Below, piece by piece: positions 7,810-9,982 of a DNA stretch of 9,982 nt. The stretch's first letter is position 1, and the number at the start of each line of letters is the position of its first letter. The DNA is from Gemmataceae bacterium (GTDB taxonomy: Bacteria; Planctomycetota; Planctomycetia; Gemmatales; Gemmataceae): NCBI GenBank assembly GCA_026418875.1, contig JAOAAM010000814.1, forward strand, positions 1 to 9,982. The letters run 5' to 3'. The position numbers and the translations under genes were made by a program. The notes under the pieces were generated by a model that saw nothing but the letters and a program-made list of their open reading frames with translations, did no database searches and had not been told where the DNA came from.

Positions 7810-8256
7810 ATGCAATTTCAGTTCCTTGTGACGCCGACGTCGCCGCCGGAGAGCGGGGCCGGCGTCGAGTCGTCCATTCGGGTGAGTGAGTTGGCCGAAC
7901 TGCTGCGCGAGATCCGGGACGCCCAGCGAGAGCAAGTGGCGTTGTTGCGGCAGCAGGCGTCGGCGCAGGATGCGGGCAGCCGTTGGCGGGCATTTTTGGA
8001 TCGGTGGAAGGAAGATTTTGGCTCGCTGCCGGCAGCTTGCCGGAAAGTCTTGCCTCACCTGGAGCGAGCCTACATGACGTTGATCGCGGAATTGACGCAG
8101 CACCTGGACGAGCAGGGGGAGGACACGACGAATAATGAATTTGCCCTGGGAGAATTTCTCGACCGATTCGGGGTTCGGCTCAGCCAACTGGGTGCGATTT
8201 TGAGCCTTGTCGGCCCGTTGGCCGAGATCGCCGCCCCGAGTGAGCGGAAGCCGTGA
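7810..8256 (+). CDS. Small helical protein of unknown function
   Basis: 148 residues; I do not recognise the family. After a short N-terminus (MQFQFLVTPTSPPESGAG) the protein looks almost wholly helical. Residues 27-50 (SELAELLREIRDAQREQVAL and following) have the heptad and charge pattern of a short coiled coil. A Trp-containing amphipathic stretch follows (58-70, SRWRAFLDRWKED), then helical segments with an acidic loop (DEQGEDTTNNE, about 100-110), and a mildly hydrophobic C-terminal helix (SQLGAILSLVGPLAEIA). There is no signal peptide or clear membrane helix, so it is probably cytoplasmic. ATG at 7810 is preceded by GAGGAAGG and a good promoter. Its stop overlaps the GTG start of the TPR gene (GTGA), which implies coupled translation and a shared task, perhaps as a binding partner. 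Codon use matches a genuine gene of this genome. Confidence 0.8.
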   Translation: MQFQFLVTPTSPPESGAGVESSIRVSELAELLREIRDAQREQVALLRQQASAQDAGSRWRAFLDRWKEDFGSLPAACRKVLPHLERAYMTLIAELTQHLDEQGEDTTNNEFALGEFLDRFGVRLSQLGAILSLVGPLAEIAAPSERKP

Positions 8257-9982
8257 CCTCGGCCCGTTCGTCGCTCCATATCCCACCGAGCTTCATGGAA
8301 ATCGCTGCCAACGATCTCGCTTGCATCCACGACCTGTACGCCCAAGGGCTGTACGTGCAAGCCTACCACCGGGCCACCGCCTTGGCCCCGTTGCGCGAGT
8401 GGGAGGGCACGGCCGCTCGCTTGCTCGCCGGTCGCTTGGCACGACAGTTGGGCGCCCCGCGCCTCTCCCGCTGGCAATTCCTGAAGGCCTACCGCGGGCA
8501 GCCCACCCATCCCGAGGCGATCTACTACCACGCCCGCTACTTCCTGGAGCAGCACGACCTGCTTTCGGCTTGGCAGTTCTTGCGGCGAGAGCGCGACAGC
8601 ATCGAGGATGCTGCCCCGGACCTTCGGGCCGATTTATACAGCCTGCACGCCTTCCTGGCGGCCCGCTTGCGTGATTTCGAGCAAGCCGAAACCTGGATGA
8701 ACCGGGCACTGGAGTTGGCACCGGATCGGCCTTGGGTCTACGTGGAGCAGACAGCTTGCCTGGAATTGGCCGACCGCATTCCCGAGGCCCTAGCCGTCGC
8801 CGAGCGAGCCTTGGCCCTCAAACCGCTGTTTCGCCCCGCCGTCCAGGCCGCCGCTCACCTGTTGCTTCTGCTCGATCGGGATCGAGAAGCGCTCGACCTG
8901 CTGCGGGAGGCGGACGAGCGGCTGGAATGTGCCAGCATTTCGGCGCAGTTGGCGGCGCTGCAAGATGAGTTGGGTCTGCATGCCGACGCCCGACGGAGCT
9001 ACGACCGCTTCGCGGAATTGTCGCCGATGATGGAAACGGAGGTGGCGGAGTGGCTGGCGGCGCGTCGGTCCGATGTGTTGTACGAATTGGGCGACGTCGC
9101 TGGGGCGAGAGAGCAGGCCGCACAGGCCGGTGATGGCTTTCACCGAACGTTGTCGGAGCGTCTGAGCGAGACTTCCCCCGATGCCCGCCGCGTGGTCCTG
9201 GAACGACTCGAAAGATTGCCACGCTCGCTGAATGCGACAGCACCCGCGGCTTTGGTCATGATCCGCCGCTATTGGCGACCCGACGAGCCACTGCCGGGCG
9301 ACGAACCGTTTCGGCTGGATGCCCCCACGGAGTATCAGGAACGCCGTTGGATCGAGCAGCCCAGCCCCGGGGAGGACGATCGGCCGTGGATCGTTCGTGA
9401 GTTCACTGCGACGCCGCCGGCTTTGCACGCCCTGTTGGATGCCGGCGTTCCCGTGGCGTTGAGCGTGGTCGAGGCGACGTATGCCCAACTTCAGGCGATC
9501 GCCGGCTACGACCAGCTTCGAGGCGTGCTGCTGTTCCGCGACCCCAACGAGCGGCACCTTGGCGAGATGATGCTCGAACCGTTGTTGGAACGATTCAAGG
9601 CGAGCGGGCCGCGGGCTTTGGTCGCCGTCCCGCCGAACGAAGCCCATCGCCTGGAGGGGCTGGAACTCCCCGATTCCTGGCTCTACGAGCAGGTGTACCA
9701 ACTGCATCGGGCGATGGAATCGTTCGAGCGGGAGTCGGCCGGCGCGATCCTCGCCGAAATGCAACGGCAAGCCCCCGATCATCGCCTCACCTTGTACGCT
9801 CGCTATCTGCTGGGTCGTTACGACGCCCACAACGTCGAGCAACTCGCCGCCGTGGATGAATTGCTGCAACGCTTCCCGGACGACCCGACGTTCCTTCTGG
9901 CCCGCGCTCACGTCCTGCGCGACCTGGATCGCCGGGAAGAGCGATTGACGCTGTTGCGGCGGCTGGCGGATCAACCCACCGC
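8253..9982 (+). CDS. TPR protein with a degenerate C39-peptidase-like domain, 3'-partial
   Basis: At least 576 residues, continuing past the right edge. Residues about 20-290 are TPR-type helical repeats, with clear units such as FEQAETWMNRALELAPDRP (142-160) and IPEALAVAERALALKP. Residues about 320-475 resemble a C39-like cysteine peptidase domain: RRWIEQ, WIVREFTATPPALHALLDAG (379-398), VPVALSVVEATYAQLQAIAGYD (399-420), LLFRDPNERHLGE (426-438) and a Gly-Pro-Arg-Ala segment. TPR-like helices resume after about 480. In active relatives as I recall them a Cys lies in an N-x-T-C-x-P-A motif and a His in A-H-x-Q-A-V-x-G-Y-D; here they read NATAPAAL (327-334) and YAQLQAIAGYD, so both catalytic residues seem lost while Asp430 remains. 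There is no signal peptide. GTG at 8253, overlapping the previous stop, is the first start after the in-frame stop at 8241; ATG at 8295 is an alternative. Confidence 0.85.
   Translation, partial: MTSARSSLHIPPSFMEIAANDLACIHDLYAQGLYVQAYHRATALAPLREWEGTAARLLAGRLARQLGAPRLSRWQFLKAYRGQPTHPEAIYYHARYFLEQHDLLSAWQFLRRERDSIEDAAPDLRADLYSLHAFLAARLRDFEQAETWMNRALELAPDRPWVYVEQTACLELADRIPEALAVAERALALKPLFRPAVQAAAHLLLLLDRDREALDLLREADERLECASISAQLAALQDELGLHADARRSYDRFAELSPMMETEVAEWLAARRSDVLYELGDVAGAREQAAQAGDGFHRTLSERLSETSPDARRVVLERLERLPRSLNATAPAALVMIRRYWRPDEPLPGDEPFRLDAPTEYQERRWIEQPSPGEDDRPWIVREFTATPPALHALLDAGVPVALSVVEATYAQLQAIAGYDQLRGVLLFRDPNERHLGEMMLEPLLERFKASGPRALVAVPPNEAHRLEGLELPDSWLYEQVYQLHRAMESFERESAGAILAEMQRQAPDHRLTLYARYLLGRYDAHNVEQLAAVDELLQRFPDDPTFLLARAHVLRDLDRREERLTLLRRLADQPT

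Noticed and set aside
8025..8036. 12-base palindrome GCTGCCGGCAGC
   Set aside because: It lies within a coding region, encodes ordinary residues and has no partner copies; one such GC-rich palindrome is expected by chance in a window of this size.
8790..9974. A 394-codon minus-strand open frame opposite the TPR gene
   Set aside because: The plus-strand frame shows clear TPR and C39-like features; the opposite frame gives Arg/Gln/His-rich sequence with no domain.

Overview
The window reads as a GC-rich planctomycete chromosome fragment, probably of the Gemmata type. The support is protein style, not a marker gene: a TolC-family lipoprotein with a Cys-Asp-Arg-Ser-Tyr-Tyr-Arg-Arg start, a long-coiled-coil adaptor, a DUF790 nuclease, and a TPR protein with a C39-like insert. 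Bases 1-22 are not genomic. They match the end of the Illumina Nextera read-1 transposon adapter, so the left edge is an untrimmed contig end.

Layout: six genes lie on the minus strand (7554 down to 23) and two on the plus strand (7810 to the right edge), diverging from a 255-base gap (7555-7809). Reading along the minus strand: a secreted thioredoxin-like protein and a flavin reductase form one tight pair. After a 190-base gap (6375-6564) with a candidate promoter and a 10-bp inverted repeat comes an efflux-type set: TolC-like outer-membrane factor, membrane-fusion adaptor, MacB/FtsX-type permease. The same run ends in a DUF790 (Bax1-like) nuclease gene that begins at TTG and is cut by the contig end. 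No ABC ATPase gene is present, although the permease family needs one.

On the plus strand, a good sigma70-like promoter precedes a small helical protein of unknown function. It overlaps by four bases a large TPR protein that runs off the right edge. The middle of that protein resembles a C39-family peptidase fold, but the expected catalytic Cys and His appear to be replaced, suggesting a binding or scaffold role.

No tRNA, rRNA, CRISPR, insertion sequence or phage gene was seen. The efflux genes presumably assemble into one envelope-spanning complex with an ATPase encoded elsewhere. The candidates for something less described are the truncated nuclease at the end of that operon and the two-gene pseudo-peptidase unit.
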